A DNA stretch of 64,000 bases from an uncultured Acetatifactor sp. GTDB taxonomy: Bacteria; Bacillota; Clostridia; Lachnospirales; Lachnospiraceae. A program made the position numbers and the translations under genes. The stretch is taken from positions 1 to 64,000 of the forward strand of contig CANRLX010000006.1 of NCBI GenBank assembly GCA_947631615.1, written 5' to 3'. The notes under the pieces were generated by a model. It was not told where the DNA came from, made no database searches, and saw nothing but the letters and a program-made list of their open reading frames with translations. Every line of letters begins with the position of its first letter. The stretch's first letter is position 1. Below, piece by piece: positions 53,526 to 62,313 of this stretch.

Positions 53526-55880
53526 ATGGATATGATACAGGTCATCAAGGAGGAGCTGAAGGTGGAGAGGTGGCAGGTGGAGGCCGCCGTGAAGCTGATC
53601 GACGAGGGCAACACCATCCCCTTTATCGCCCGCTACCGCAAGGAGGCCACCGGATCTCTGAACGACGAGCAGCTGAGAACTCTGGATGAGCGCCTGTCCT
53701 ACCTGAGAGGGCTGGAGGAAAAGAAAAATCAGGTGTTAAAGAGCATCGGGGAGCAGGGGATGCTGACGGAGGAGCTAAAGGACAGGATCCTTGCCGCCGA
53801 GACCATGGTCCTGGTGGAGGATCTCTACCGCCCCTACCGCCCCAAGAGAAAGACCCGCGCCAGCGTAGCCCGGGAGAAAGGGCTGGCCGGACTGGCGGAG
53901 TATATACGGGCGCAGGACGCCCAGGCCCCTGTGGAGGAGGAAGCGGCAAAGTACCTCTCGCAGGAGAAGGAGGTCGCCACCGAGGAGGAGGCGATCCGAG
54001 GCGCCCTGGACATTCTGGCGGAGGAAATCTCCGACGAGGCGGACTACCGCGCCTATATCCGCAGCGCCACCGAAGAGGAGGGCGTCGTCGTCAGCGCTGC
54101 CAGGGATGAGAAGGCGCAGAGCGTGTACGAGATGTACTACCGGTTTGAGGAGCCGGTGAAAAAGATCGCGGGACATCGGGTGCTGGCGCTCAATCGGGGC
54201 GAGGCGGAGAAGGTGCTGAATGTGAAGGTGAACGCGCCGGTGGAGCGTATTTTACAGTATTTGGAGAAAAAGAACCTGATTTCGGACAACCCCTACACCA
54301 CACCGTTGATGAAAGAGGCCGTTGCGGACAGCTACGAGCGTTTAATAGCACCTGCTATTGAAAGAGAGATCCGAAACGAGCTGACGGAGAAGGCGGAGGA
54401 CGGGGCCATCTCGGTGTTTGGCAAAAACTTAGAGCAGCTTCTCCTGCAGCCGCCCATTGCCGGAAAGGTGGTGCTGGGATGGGATCCCGCCTTCCGCACC
54501 GGATGCAAGCTGGCGGTGGTGGACGCCACCGGCAAGGTGCTGGCCACCAAGGTGATCTATCCCACCGCCCCCCAGAACAGGGTGGAGGAATCCAAGGCGG
54601 AGTTGAAGAAACTCATTAAAAAATATAATGTGGATTTAATTTCTGTGGGAAACGGGACGGCGTCCCGCGAGTCAGAGCAGGTGATCGTGGAGCTTTTAAA
54701 GGAGCTGGATCGGCCGGTCCAGTATGTGATCGTCAGCGAGGCGGGGGCTTCCGTGTATTCCGCCAGCAAGCTGGCCACGGAGGAGTTTCCGGAGTTCGAC
54801 GTGGGGCAGAGGAGCGCGGCGTCCATCGCCCGCAGGCTGCAGGATCCCCTGGCGGAGCTGGTGAAGATCGATCCCAAGTCCATCGGCGTGGGGCAGTATC
54901 AGCACGACATGAACCAGAAAAAATTAAGTGAAGCTTTAAACCATGTGGTGGAGGACAGCGTGAACAAGGTGGGCGTGGATCTAAACACCGCCTCCGTATC
55001 CCTCCTCTCCTATATTTCCGGCATCAGCAAGCCGATCGCCAAAAACATCGTGGACTATCGGGAGACGAACGGCCGTTTCACCGACCGAAGACAGCTTTTG
55101 AAGGTGGCGAAGCTGGGGCCCAAGGCTTTTGAGCAGTGCGCCGGATTCCTGCGCATCACGGACGGGGACAACCCGTTGGATGCCACCAGCGTGCACCCCG
55201 AGTCCTACGAGGCGGCAAAAAAGCTTCTGGACAAGCTCGGCATGACCATGGAGGATGTGAAGGAGGCCCAGAGAAAGGCCAGGAAGGCATCCGCAGAACG
55301 GACGGCGCCCTCCCGCAGCCCCTCTCCCAGGCGGCAGCAGACCGTGCAGGTCCGCAACACCAGCACTGCTATGGGCAAGGCTCTGGCGGCAGCTATGGGC
55401 GGCGTTGTGCTGGACGGCAAGGCTTCGACAGGCTCAGGTGAGGATAAAAAAACATGCGTTACTGAAGAGAAGAACGTCTCCGGACTGGAGAAGCGCGTCA
55501 AAAACAAAAAGCAGCTGGCGGAGGAGCTGGGCATCGGAGAGATCACCCTGACCGATATTCTGCGGGAGCTGGAAAAGCCGGCGCGCGACCCCAGAGACGA
55601 TATGCCCAAGCCCATCCTGAGAAGCGATGTGCTGGACATGAAGGATTTGAAGCCGGGCATGATCCTGAAGGGGACGGTCCGCAATGTCATCGATTTCGGC
55701 GTCTTTGTGGATATCGGGGTGCATCAGGACGGCCTGGTGCACATCTCCCAGATCACCGACCGCTATATCCGGCATCCTCTGGAGGCGGTCAGCGTGGGGG
55801 ATGTGGTGGAGGTTCAGGTGCTCGACGTGGATCTGCCCAAAAAGCGCATCGCCCTGACCATGAAAATCAAGGGGAAATAA
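53526..55880 (+). CDS. tex: Tex-family RNA-binding transcription accessory protein
   Basis: The roughly 784-residue protein has the helical Tex N-terminus (TIPFIARYRKEATG), a YqgF/RNase H-like domain (LGWDPAFRTGCKLAVVD), tandem helix-hairpin-helix motifs (SYISGISKPIAKNIVDYR) and a C-terminal S1 domain (GMILKGTVRNVIDFGVFVDIG). An extra, low-complexity stretch of about 70 residues (about 585-655, with SRSPSPRRQQ) sits between the HhH and S1 parts. GGAGG precedes ATG 53526. Tex affects transcription and stress fitness, but its precise role is not settled. Confidence 0.93.
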   Translation: MDMIQVIKEELKVERWQVEAAVKLIDEGNTIPFIARYRKEATGSLNDEQLRTLDERLSYLRGLEEKKNQVLKSIGEQGMLTEELKDRILAAETMVLVEDLYRPYRPKRKTRASVAREKGLAGLAEYIRAQDAQAPVEEEAAKYLSQEKEVATEEEAIRGALDILAEEISDEADYRAYIRSATEEEGVVVSAARDEKAQSVYEMYYRFEEPVKKIAGHRVLALNRGEAEKVLNVKVNAPVERILQYLEKKNLISDNPYTTPLMKEAVADSYERLIAPAIEREIRNELTEKAEDGAISVFGKNLEQLLLQPPIAGKVVLGWDPAFRTGCKLAVVDATGKVLATKVIYPTAPQNRVEESKAELKKLIKKYNVDLISVGNGTASRESEQVIVELLKELDRPVQYVIVSEAGASVYSASKLATEEFPEFDVGQRSAASIARRLQDPLAELVKIDPKSIGVGQYQHDMNQKKLSEALNHVVEDSVNKVGVDLNTASVSLLSYISGISKPIAKNIVDYRETNGRFTDRRQLLKVAKLGPKAFEQCAGFLRITDGDNPLDATSVHPESYEAAKKLLDKLGMTMEDVKEAQRKARKASAERTAPSRSPSPRRQQTVQVRNTSTAMGKALAAAMGGVVLDGKASTGSGEDKKTCVTEEKNVSGLEKRVKNKKQLAEELGIGEITLTDILRELEKPARDPRDDMPKPILRSDVLDMKDLKPGMILKGTVRNVIDFGVFVDIGVHQDGLVHISQITDRYIRHPLEAVSVGDVVEVQVLDVDLPKKRIALTMKIKGK

Positions 55881-55905
55881 CGTCACAATATTTTCTCTGC
55901 GGCGG

Positions 55906-55934
55906 TTGACAAGAGGGGCCGCAGGGAGTAAGAT
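55906..55934 (+). promoter_or_regulatory. Promoter of the ribU transcript
   Basis: TTGACA (55906-55911) and TAAGAT (55929-55934) are spaced 17 bp apart, just upstream of the FMN riboswitch. Confidence 0.65.
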
Positions 55935-55987
55935 ACAAAAAGAGGTGTCCGAACCATTCCGGACACGCTCTGACACATAACAGAAAA

Positions 55988-56127
55988 TTCTTCGGGGTCG
56001 GGTGAAATTCCCTACTGGCGGTAAAGTCCGCGACCCGCGACGGCAGAGGAACGGCATTTGTTTCCGAGGCGCCGCGGCAGAACCGGTGAAACTCCGGTAC
56101 CAACAGTAAAGTCTGGATGAGAGAAGA
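55988..56127 (+). ncRNA. FMN riboswitch (RFN element)
   Basis: The conserved RFN segments are in order: TTCTTCGGGGTCGGGTGAAA, CGGCGGTAAAGTCCGCGAC, CCGGTGAAACTCCGGTACC, and AGTAAAGTCTGGATGAGAGA. The core is bounded by the closing P1 strands TTCTTC and GAGAAGA. FMN binding would favour the terminator 67 bp downstream and shut off the riboflavin transporter gene. Confidence 0.96.
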
Positions 56128-56193
56128 ATATCGGGTGTTATCTGTGTGCGAGGCCGCGCGCGGATGCGCTTCGGTTTCAATGCGTGCGAAAGG

Positions 56194-56232
56194 ACGCCCC
56201 GAGTGCTGTGCTCGGGGCGTTTTCCTGTTTTT
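56194..56232 (+). terminator. Riboswitch-controlled terminator
   Basis: ACGCCCCGAG and CTCGGGGCGT form a perfect 10-bp stem with a 7-nt loop, followed by TTTCCTGTTTTT. It lies between the FMN riboswitch and ribU. Confidence 0.85.
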
Positions 56233-56290
56233 GGGGTACGCGCGGAAGAATTTTCCTGCGATGGATTCAAAATACAAGGAGGAAAATGAG

Positions 56291-57028
56291 ATGAATGGAC
56301 TTTTGGAGAGTGTAGCTTCCAGTGTTTCTACCGTACTTCAGTTTTTGGCGGTGATTGCAGCCCTCTTTCTGGCGGCGTTTGTTTTGGAGAAGGCGGCCCA
56401 GAAAAAAAACGGCGTCAACGAGCCGATGCTGAACACCAGAAAGGTGGCGATGGTCGGGATGTTTTCCGCGATCGCCATGATCCTGATGCTCTTTGAGTTC
56501 CCGCTTCCCTTTGCGCCGTCCTTCTACGAGCTGGACTTCAGCGAGCTGCCGATCCTGATCGGGACCTTCGCCTTTGGGCCGGTGGCGGGAGTGCTGATGG
56601 AGTTTATCAAGATCCTTTTGAAGCTCTGCATCAAGGGGACGTCCACCGCCTTTGTGGGGGATCTGGCCAACTTTGCGGTGGGCTGCAGCTTTATTTTGCC
56701 GGCGTCGGTGATCTATGCCTTTCGGAAAAACAAAAAGAGCGCCATCGCGGCCTGTGTGGCAGGGACTCTGATCATGACGGTGTTTGGCACCGCCTTCAAC
56801 GCGGTCTATCTGCTTCCGGCGTTTTCCAAGCTCTACGGTATGCCGTTGGATTCCATCCTGGAGATGGGAAACGCGGTCAACCCGCTGGTGAGCGAGGGAA
56901 GCATTTTAAGCTTTGTGGCGGCCTGCGTTGCCCCCTTAAACCTGATCAAGGGAGCCAGCGTGTCCGTGGTGACTCTTTTGATCTACAAGCCCTTAAGCCC
57001 GATTATCAAGACGGGGAGAAGGGGCTAG
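56291..57028 (+). CDS. ribU: Riboflavin transporter, ECF substrate-binding component
   Basis: The 245-residue membrane protein matches RibU: about six membrane segments, the LDFSELPILIGTFAFGPVAG motif, KGTSTAFVGDLANFAVGCSF, and conserved residues in FNAVYLLPAF. Together with the ECF module (encoded elsewhere) it imports riboflavin. It has an N-terminal extra segment (about residues 1-30) compared with many RibU. ATG 56291 follows AAGGAGG. The FMN riboswitch upstream confirms the substrate. Confidence 0.93.
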   Translation: MNGLLESVASSVSTVLQFLAVIAALFLAAFVLEKAAQKKNGVNEPMLNTRKVAMVGMFSAIAMILMLFEFPLPFAPSFYELDFSELPILIGTFAFGPVAGVLMEFIKILLKLCIKGTSTAFVGDLANFAVGCSFILPASVIYAFRKNKKSAIAACVAGTLIMTVFGTAFNAVYLLPAFSKLYGMPLDSILEMGNAVNPLVSEGSILSFVAACVAPLNLIKGASVSVVTLLIYKPLSPIIKTGRRG

Positions 57029-57049
57029 GGCCGCAGGATGTTCTGCGCG

Positions 57050-57082
57050 GCGCCCGACCACAGCGGCCGGGCGCTTTTTTTT
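57050..57082 (+). terminator. Terminator after ribU
   Basis: GCGCCC and GGGCGC form the stem with a GC-rich loop, followed by eight T. Confidence 0.75.
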
Positions 57083-57157
57083 AATGGAATCTTTGTAAAA
57101 TCTTAAAGAAATTGCCGCTGTTTTTTTCAGAAATTTGCTCTATAATCAAAAAAGCTG

Positions 57158-57186
57158 TTGACAACGCGGGTGAATTACTGTATTAT
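57158..57186 (+). promoter_or_regulatory. Promoter of the efflux operon
   Basis: TTGACA (57158-57163) and TATTAT (57181-57186) are 17 bp apart. TGTAT and ATACA half-sites (57179-57198) flank the -10 box and may be an operator. No regulator gene is adjacent. Confidence 0.65.
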
Positions 57187-57233
57187 TCTAATCATACAAT
57201 AAGACAGAACGAGGGAGGAGAGAGAGGGAGAGA

Positions 57234-57947
57234 ATGAGTGCGTTGGTGGAGATAGAGGATGTCTGTAAGATTTACAATCCCGGGGAGAACGAGGTGCGCG
57301 CCCTGGATCATGTGAGCGTGAGGATCGACGAGGGGGAATTTGTGGCGATCATCGGCCAGTCCGGCAGCGGCAAGTCCACTCTGATGAATATGCTGGGGTG
57401 CCTGGATGTGCCTACCAGCGGATGCTATCGGCTGCACGGACAGGACGTGTCGCATTTGAGCGACGACGAGCTCTCCGATATCCGGAACCGTGAGATCGGC
57501 TTCATCTTCCAGGGGTTCAACCTGATCCCCAATCTGACGGCCCTTGAGAACGTGGAGCTGCCTTTGATCTACAGGGGCGTGGGGAAAAGCGAGCGGACCC
57601 GGCTCTCGGAGAGGGCTTTGGAGAAGGTGGGGCTGGCGCACCGTATGCGGCACAAGCCCACGGAAATGTCGGGAGGGCAGCAGCAGAGAGTGGCCATCGC
57701 CCGCGCCATCGCCCAGGCGCCGCCGGTCATCCTGGCGGACGAACCCACGGGCAACCTGGATTCCGGATCCACCGGAGAGATCCTGGAGATCCTGAAGGGG
57801 CTGCATAGAGAGGGCAGGACCGTGATCCTGATCACCCACGACAACGAGGTCGCGGCCCAGGCCGCCCGAATCATCCGGATAAGGGACGGCAGGATCGAGG
57901 AGGATCTGGAACAGAGCACATTTGCGGATAAAGGAGTACAGGCATGA
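57234..57947 (+). CDS. ABC transporter ATPase (MacB/LolD type)
   Basis: The 237-residue protein has Walker A GQSGSGKST (about 40-48), a Q-loop (FIFQGFNLIPNLTALENV), the signature MSGGQQQRVAIARAI, Walker B VILADEPTGNLD and the H-loop ILITHD. This composition is typical of the MacB/LolD/FtsE class. It drives the permease encoded two genes down. It overlaps the adaptor gene by ATGA. GGAGGAGA precedes the ATG. Confidence 0.95.
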   Translation: MSALVEIEDVCKIYNPGENEVRALDHVSVRIDEGEFVAIIGQSGSGKSTLMNMLGCLDVPTSGCYRLHGQDVSHLSDDELSDIRNREIGFIFQGFNLIPNLTALENVELPLIYRGVGKSERTRLSERALEKVGLAHRMRHKPTEMSGGQQQRVAIARAIAQAPPVILADEPTGNLDSGSTGEILEILKGLHREGRTVILITHDNEVAAQAARIIRIRDGRIEEDLEQSTFADKGVQA

Positions 57948-59599
57948 GAAGGAAGAAAAGCGGGAAACAGAAGGAATTGACGGAGCAGACGGCATTGGCA
58001 GAGCAGACGGCGCTGATGGAACAGACGGCATTGGCGGAGCAATCGGCAGTGCGGCAGGCGGGAAAACCGGCAATGCGGAAAAAGAAAAAGAAAGCACCTG
58101 TTATTATAGCGGTGGCGGTGGTCCTGTTTTTGATTCTGCGCATAGTCGGCTGCGCCCTTGCCAAGGACCCGGGAGCCCTCGTGACCACGGCAAACGCCAG
58201 CCGGGGCGAGATCCAGGAGAGCATCTCCACCAGCGGAACGGTGGAGAGCGGAGAGGTGAAGGTTTACTTTTCCCAGGTGAATGGTAAAATATCGGATGTT
58301 ATGGTAAAAGAGGGAGACGTCGTGAGCGCCGGGGACGAGTTGATTTGCTTCGACATGGAGGACATGGGGCGGACGCTGCAGCAGGCGACCCTCCAGCACG
58401 AGGCGAGCAATGCCGGATATCAAAGCGTCCTTTCGGACAATTCCACAAACCAGGCGAAGCTCTCGGAGGCAAACACCAACCTGTCCGTGCTGGAGCAGCA
58501 GATCTCGGACTATTCCGCACGGCTGAAAGAGCTGCAGGAGGAGCTCTCCGACAGCCAGCGGGAAAACAGCAACAATCTGGTGTCCGAAAATTATCAGCTG
58601 AGCAGCCGTCGGGCCGATCTGCAGGCGGAGCTTGAGGAGCTTGAGGCGAAAAAGAAGGAGGCTGCCGGCACTTCTGGCGAAGAAACGGGCGTCTCCGGCT
58701 CCTTGAGCGATCCGGCGGTTGCCGAAATACAGGAAAGAATACAGCAGATAGAGGCGGAGCTAACGCAGATTTCCGGAGAGCTTTCCGAGAATGAGTACGA
58801 GCAGAGCGTTGCGGCAAACTCCGACTATGTGGCCCAGATGAATCGGGAGATCGCGTCCGTGCAGGAGGAGCTCAACAAATGTCAGGAGTATAAGGCCCAG
58901 ATGGAGAGCCAGAAGAGCGCCAGCGAGATGTCCGTGCTGGACGCCTATGACAGGAAGCAGTACGCGGCAAACAATGACCTGGCGGATCTGACCTACGAGG
59001 AGGCGAAGCGGCAGTACGACGCGGCGGACGGGGGGGTTCGGGCGGATTTTGACGGCGTGGTCACCTCCTGCCAGGTGATCGCCGGATCGGCGGTCACGGA
59101 GAATATGCAGCTTCTGACCCTGGAGAGCAACGGGAACGTGAAGGTGGTATTCCAGGCGTCCCGCAGCGATGTGGAAAAGCTGGCGCTGGGGCAGAAGGCG
59201 GAGGTGAGCGTCGCGGGACACGTCTATCAAGGGGAGGTCAGCAGGATCGACCATGTGGCCTCCCGCAATGAGTCCAACACCCCCATGGTGGGCGCGGAGG
59301 TGCGGATCCTGGATCCGGATGAAAACATTATCCTGGGCCTCGACGCCAAGCTGACCGTCTACACCGACAAGGTGGAGGACGCCCTGCTCATCCCTGTGGA
59401 GGCGGTCAATTCGGACAGAGAGGGAGATTTCCTCTATGCGGTGGAAAACGGCGTGGTGGTGAAAAAAGCCATTGTGTGCGGGATCTCCAATGACCTTTAC
59501 ACGGAAGTGAAAGAGGGGATCACCGAGGCGGATCAGATTATCCTGACCTCCTACACCGCGCTGGAGGAGGGGATGGCGGTGACCGTCCTGCCCCAGTAA
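57944..59599 (+). CDS. Periplasmic-adaptor-type membrane fusion protein (HlyD/MacA-like)
   Basis: The 551-residue protein has a lysine-rich, repeat-bearing N-terminus (four EQTALA-like hexapeptides encoded by 18-bp units at 57983-58054), one membrane segment (APVIIAVAVVLFLILRIVGC), a lipoyl-like half (VYFSQVNGKISDVMVKEGDVV), a long coiled coil (about 160-350), the second lipoyl half and a beta-barrel (VVFQASRSDVEKLALGQKAEVS). It links the MacB-like permease to its substrate outside the membrane in the MacAB-like efflux systems of Gram-positives. The N-terminal repeats are unusual. Confidence 0.9.
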   Translation: MRRKKSGKQKELTEQTALAEQTALMEQTALAEQSAVRQAGKPAMRKKKKKAPVIIAVAVVLFLILRIVGCALAKDPGALVTTANASRGEIQESISTSGTVESGEVKVYFSQVNGKISDVMVKEGDVVSAGDELICFDMEDMGRTLQQATLQHEASNAGYQSVLSDNSTNQAKLSEANTNLSVLEQQISDYSARLKELQEELSDSQRENSNNLVSENYQLSSRRADLQAELEELEAKKKEAAGTSGEETGVSGSLSDPAVAEIQERIQQIEAELTQISGELSENEYEQSVAANSDYVAQMNREIASVQEELNKCQEYKAQMESQKSASEMSVLDAYDRKQYAANNDLADLTYEEAKRQYDAADGGVRADFDGVVTSCQVIAGSAVTENMQLLTLESNGNVKVVFQASRSDVEKLALGQKAEVSVAGHVYQGEVSRIDHVASRNESNTPMVGAEVRILDPDENIILGLDAKLTVYTDKVEDALLIPVEAVNSDREGDFLYAVENGVVVKKAIVCGISNDLYTEVKEGITEADQIILTSYTALEEGMAVTVLPQ

Positions 59600-59608
59600 G
59601 GAGGGAAT

Positions 59609-60823
59609 ATGGCACAGATCTGGGAATATATTAAGATCGCACTGATGAACATAAAAAGCAACAAGGGCCGATCCATCCTGACGATGCTGGGGATCATTAT
59701 CGGGATCTCCTCCGTTATCATGATTATTTCTATCGGAAACGGCGTAAAAACGGGCATCAACAGCGAGCTGAACAGTATGGCGGGAGGCCAGCTCTACATC
59801 TACGCATACGGGGACAACGACGAGGGGATCCGCATCAGCTTCACGGAGGAGGATGTGGAGGCCATCCTCGACAAGGTGCCCCATGTGAAGGCGGTGACAT
59901 CCGACTGGGGGTTCGGGGGCACGGCAACCGGAAGGAAGGGGACGTTTAACGCCACGGCCAGTTTCGGTATGCCCGGGCTCCAGTACTCCAGCAGCGATCC
60001 CCTGGTACAGGGAAGGTATTTTACGGAAAACGACTACTACTCGGCAAATCGGGTATGTGTCATCACTGAGAACAGTGCGAGAACCCTCTTTGGCAATACG
60101 AACGTGATCGGCATGACCCTGGATTTCACTATGTACGGAGAGACCAGAGAGTTTACCATCATAGGGATACGGCAGGACAATGCCTCCATGCTTTCGGGGC
60201 TGATGTATTCCGACACGATTGTCATGGAAGCCCCTATGACGGTAGTGTCAGAAGACTATGGCTTCTATACGGAGACCAACGATCTTCTCATTGTAAGCGA
60301 GGGAGCGGAGTATGCGACACAGGTTGCGACAGACACGGTGCGTTTGATGGAAAACCGACATGGAGTTCGCGGTAAGGATGTCATTATGGTGGAAAACTTC
60401 AATGACTATATGAGTCAAATGGATCAGATCCTGAGTTATATCACGGTGTTTGTGGTGTTTGTGGCGGCCATCTCCCTGCTGGTGGGCGGCATCGGCGTGA
60501 TGAACATTATGTTGGTGTCCGTGACGGAGCGCACCCGTGAGATCGGGATCCGAAAGGCGCTGGGAGCCCGCACCGGATCCATTCTTCTGCAGTTTCTGTC
60601 AGAGTCCGCCATCATCACCCTTCTGGGAGGGATCATCGGGATCCTGCTGGGAATGGCGGGAGCCTACGGCGTCTGCGGCCTGATCGGTTTCACCGCCCAG
60701 GTGAGCGTCGGCACCGTGCTGGGGGCGAGTCTGTTCTCCTCGGCGGTAGGGATCTTCTTTGGCATCTATCCCGCCAGAAAGGCGGCGCGCATGAGTCCCA
60801 TCGATGCTCTGAGGCATGAGTAG
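59609..60823 (+). CDS. MacB/FtsX-type ABC permease
   Basis: The 404-residue protein has an N-terminal membrane helix (SILTMLGIIIGISSVIMIISIG), a large MacB periplasmic core domain (about 50-270, with GRYFTENDYYSANRVCVI) and three C-terminal FtsX helices (ISLLVGGIGVMNIMLVSVTER, GLRKALGA-like GIRKALGART). It completes the efflux pump with the two genes before it. AAGGAGG precedes the ATG. Likely substrates are antimicrobial peptides or lipids; the sequence does not tell. Confidence 0.93.
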   Translation: MAQIWEYIKIALMNIKSNKGRSILTMLGIIIGISSVIMIISIGNGVKTGINSELNSMAGGQLYIYAYGDNDEGIRISFTEEDVEAILDKVPHVKAVTSDWGFGGTATGRKGTFNATASFGMPGLQYSSSDPLVQGRYFTENDYYSANRVCVITENSARTLFGNTNVIGMTLDFTMYGETREFTIIGIRQDNASMLSGLMYSDTIVMEAPMTVVSEDYGFYTETNDLLIVSEGAEYATQVATDTVRLMENRHGVRGKDVIMVENFNDYMSQMDQILSYITVFVVFVAAISLLVGGIGVMNIMLVSVTERTREIGIRKALGARTGSILLQFLSESAIITLLGGIIGILLGMAGAYGVCGLIGFTAQVSVGTVLGASLFSSAVGIFFGIYPARKAARMSPIDALRHE

Positions 60824-60916
60824 GAGCGGACACCTGCGGCGCACAGCGGGCACCTATAAAAATCTTGCTTTTTTGCGCAAAGTATATTACAATGAAATGC
60901 GAAACAGATCAATTAT

Positions 60917-60944
60917 AAAAGCACCTACACCGTAGGTGCTTTTT
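60917..60944 (+). terminator. Terminator of the efflux operon
   Basis: AAAAGCACCTAC and GTAGGTGCTTTT form a 12-bp stem with a 3-nt loop. Confidence 0.85.
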
Positions 60945-60980
60945 GAGCATGACAGCGCGGAGCTGTCTTGGGCTTTGGAA

Positions 60981-61045
60981 GACAGCTTTGGAAGACAGCT
61001 TTGGAGGACAGATTCGGAAGACAGATTTGGAGGACAGAGGAAGAA
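60981..61045. repeat. 13-bp tandem repeat, about 5 copies
   Basis: Units GACAGCTTTGGAA, GACAGCTTTGGAG, GACAGATTCGGAA and GACAGATTTGGAG follow each other every 13 bp up to the ribosome site of the next gene. Confidence 0.8.
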
Positions 61046-61049
61046 TACG

Positions 61050-61526
61050 ATGGTAGAATTGGATATTAAGATCGAGGCAGGCGATCTGTACGACTACAAC
61101 CTGCGCCACGCCTACAACAGTGCCTCGGGCATCCTGGGGAGCGTCCTGGGAGCGCTGATGATCGTTGTGGGGCTCGGCAGGGGGACCTGGATCTTTGTTA
61201 TCGGGGGAGCCGTGCTGTTACTGTACCTTCCCTGGACGCTCTTTATTCGGAGCAAGCAGCAGGTGCTGAACAATCCCGCCTTTCGGGAGCCGTTACACTA
61301 TGTGCTGGACGATCAGGGCATCACGATCTCCCAGGGGGAGGCGACGGCCACCCAGAGCTGGGACGATATGGTGAGGGCGGTGTCCACTGTGCGCAGCGTC
61401 ATTGTATACACATCAAAGGTGAACGCCACCATCTTTCCCAAGAAGCAGATGGGGGACAAGACAGCCAGCGTGATCGCCTGTATTTCCACCCATATGCCGC
61501 CCAAAAAGGTGAAGATCAGATTGTAA
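61050..61526 (+). CDS. YcxB-like membrane protein
   Basis: The 158-residue protein begins MVELDIKIEAGDLYDYNLRH, has two membrane segments (GILGSVLGALMIVVGLG and WIFVIGGAVLLLYLPWTLF), then a YcxB-type cytoplasmic PH-like domain (YVLDDQGITISQGEATATQSWDD, IFPKKQMG). Function is unknown. The true start at 61050 has AGAGGAAG upstream; longer frames arise from the tandem repeat. Confidence 0.75.
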   Translation: MVELDIKIEAGDLYDYNLRHAYNSASGILGSVLGALMIVVGLGRGTWIFVIGGAVLLLYLPWTLFIRSKQQVLNNPAFREPLHYVLDDQGITISQGEATATQSWDDMVRAVSTVRSVIVYTSKVNATIFPKKQMGDKTASVIACISTHMPPKKVKIRL

Positions 61527-61598
61527 AATATCGGATGTTATCAAATGTTATCAAATGGGACAAGGGATTGCCTATAAAGTAAAGGATAGGAAGGGATT

Positions 61599-62183
61599 AT
61601 GCACAAGCCGTTTTCCACAGAGCCCACGGGGCCCGCTGAGACGATAGAGTCCATAGGAACCATGGGGATTGCAGAGCTTACAGAGACAGAGCCTATAGCA
61701 ACCACGGGGATTATAGAACCTACAGAGACAGAACCTACAGGAACCACAGGGATTACACAAATAATAGAAACCTATTCTCCAGAGGAAACCTTTGCGCTGG
61801 GGGAGCAAATCGGCGGCCAATGCAGGCCCGGGCAGATCTATACGCTGACCGGAGACCTGGGCGTGGGCAAGACCGTGTTTACACAGGGGGTGGCCAGAGG
61901 GCTGGGCATCACGGAGACGGTGAGCAGTCCCACCTTTACCATTCTCCAGGTGTACGAGGGAGGCAGGCTGCCTTTCTACCACTTTGACGTGTACCGCATC
62001 GCGGATGTGGAGGAGATGGAGGAGATCGGGTATGAGGACTGCTTTTACGGGGAGGGAGTCTGCCTGATCGAGTGGGCGGATCTGATCCGCGAGATCCTTC
62101 CGGAGCATTATTGCAGGATCGTCATTGAAAAGGAGCCGGAGAAGGGATTTGATTACCGCCGGATCCGGATCGAGGAGAGATAG
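61599..62183 (+). CDS. tsaE: tRNA threonylcarbamoyladenosine biosynthesis ATPase TsaE, with repeat extension
   Basis: Residues about 48-194 are TsaE: SPEETFALGEQIG, Walker A GDLGVGKTVFTQG, SPTFTILQVYEG, FDVYRIADVEEMEEIGYED and IEWADLI. It drives the TsaB-TsaD complex in t6A37 synthesis. Residues 1-47 are an added low-complexity extension of ELTETEP / EPTETEP repeats encoded by about 42-bp units, not found in usual TsaE. The ATG at 61599 has AGGAAGGG upstream and no other Met lies near the domain start. tsaB and rimI follow. Confidence 0.92.
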   Translation: MHKPFSTEPTGPAETIESIGTMGIAELTETEPIATTGIIEPTETEPTGTTGITQIIETYSPEETFALGEQIGGQCRPGQIYTLTGDLGVGKTVFTQGVARGLGITETVSSPTFTILQVYEGGRLPFYHFDVYRIADVEEMEEIGYEDCFYGEGVCLIEWADLIREILPEHYCRIVIEKEPEKGFDYRRIRIEER

Positions 62184-62276
62184 CAGGAAGAAAGCCATCC
62201 GAAAGAGACGGCGAGAAGAAACGACGGAAAGAGAGCGCACAGAAAGAAAGATAGCAGGAAGAAAGCCATCCGAAAG
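62182..62276. repeat. 24-bp direct repeat between tsaE and tsaB
   Basis: AGCAGGAAGAAAGCCATCCG followed by AAAG occurs at 62182-62205 and again at 62253-62276, 71 bp apart, within purine-rich low-complexity DNA. Confidence 0.75.
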
Positions 62277-62313
62277 AAACGACAGGAAGAGATAGCAGGA
62301 AAAGAGGCCGACC

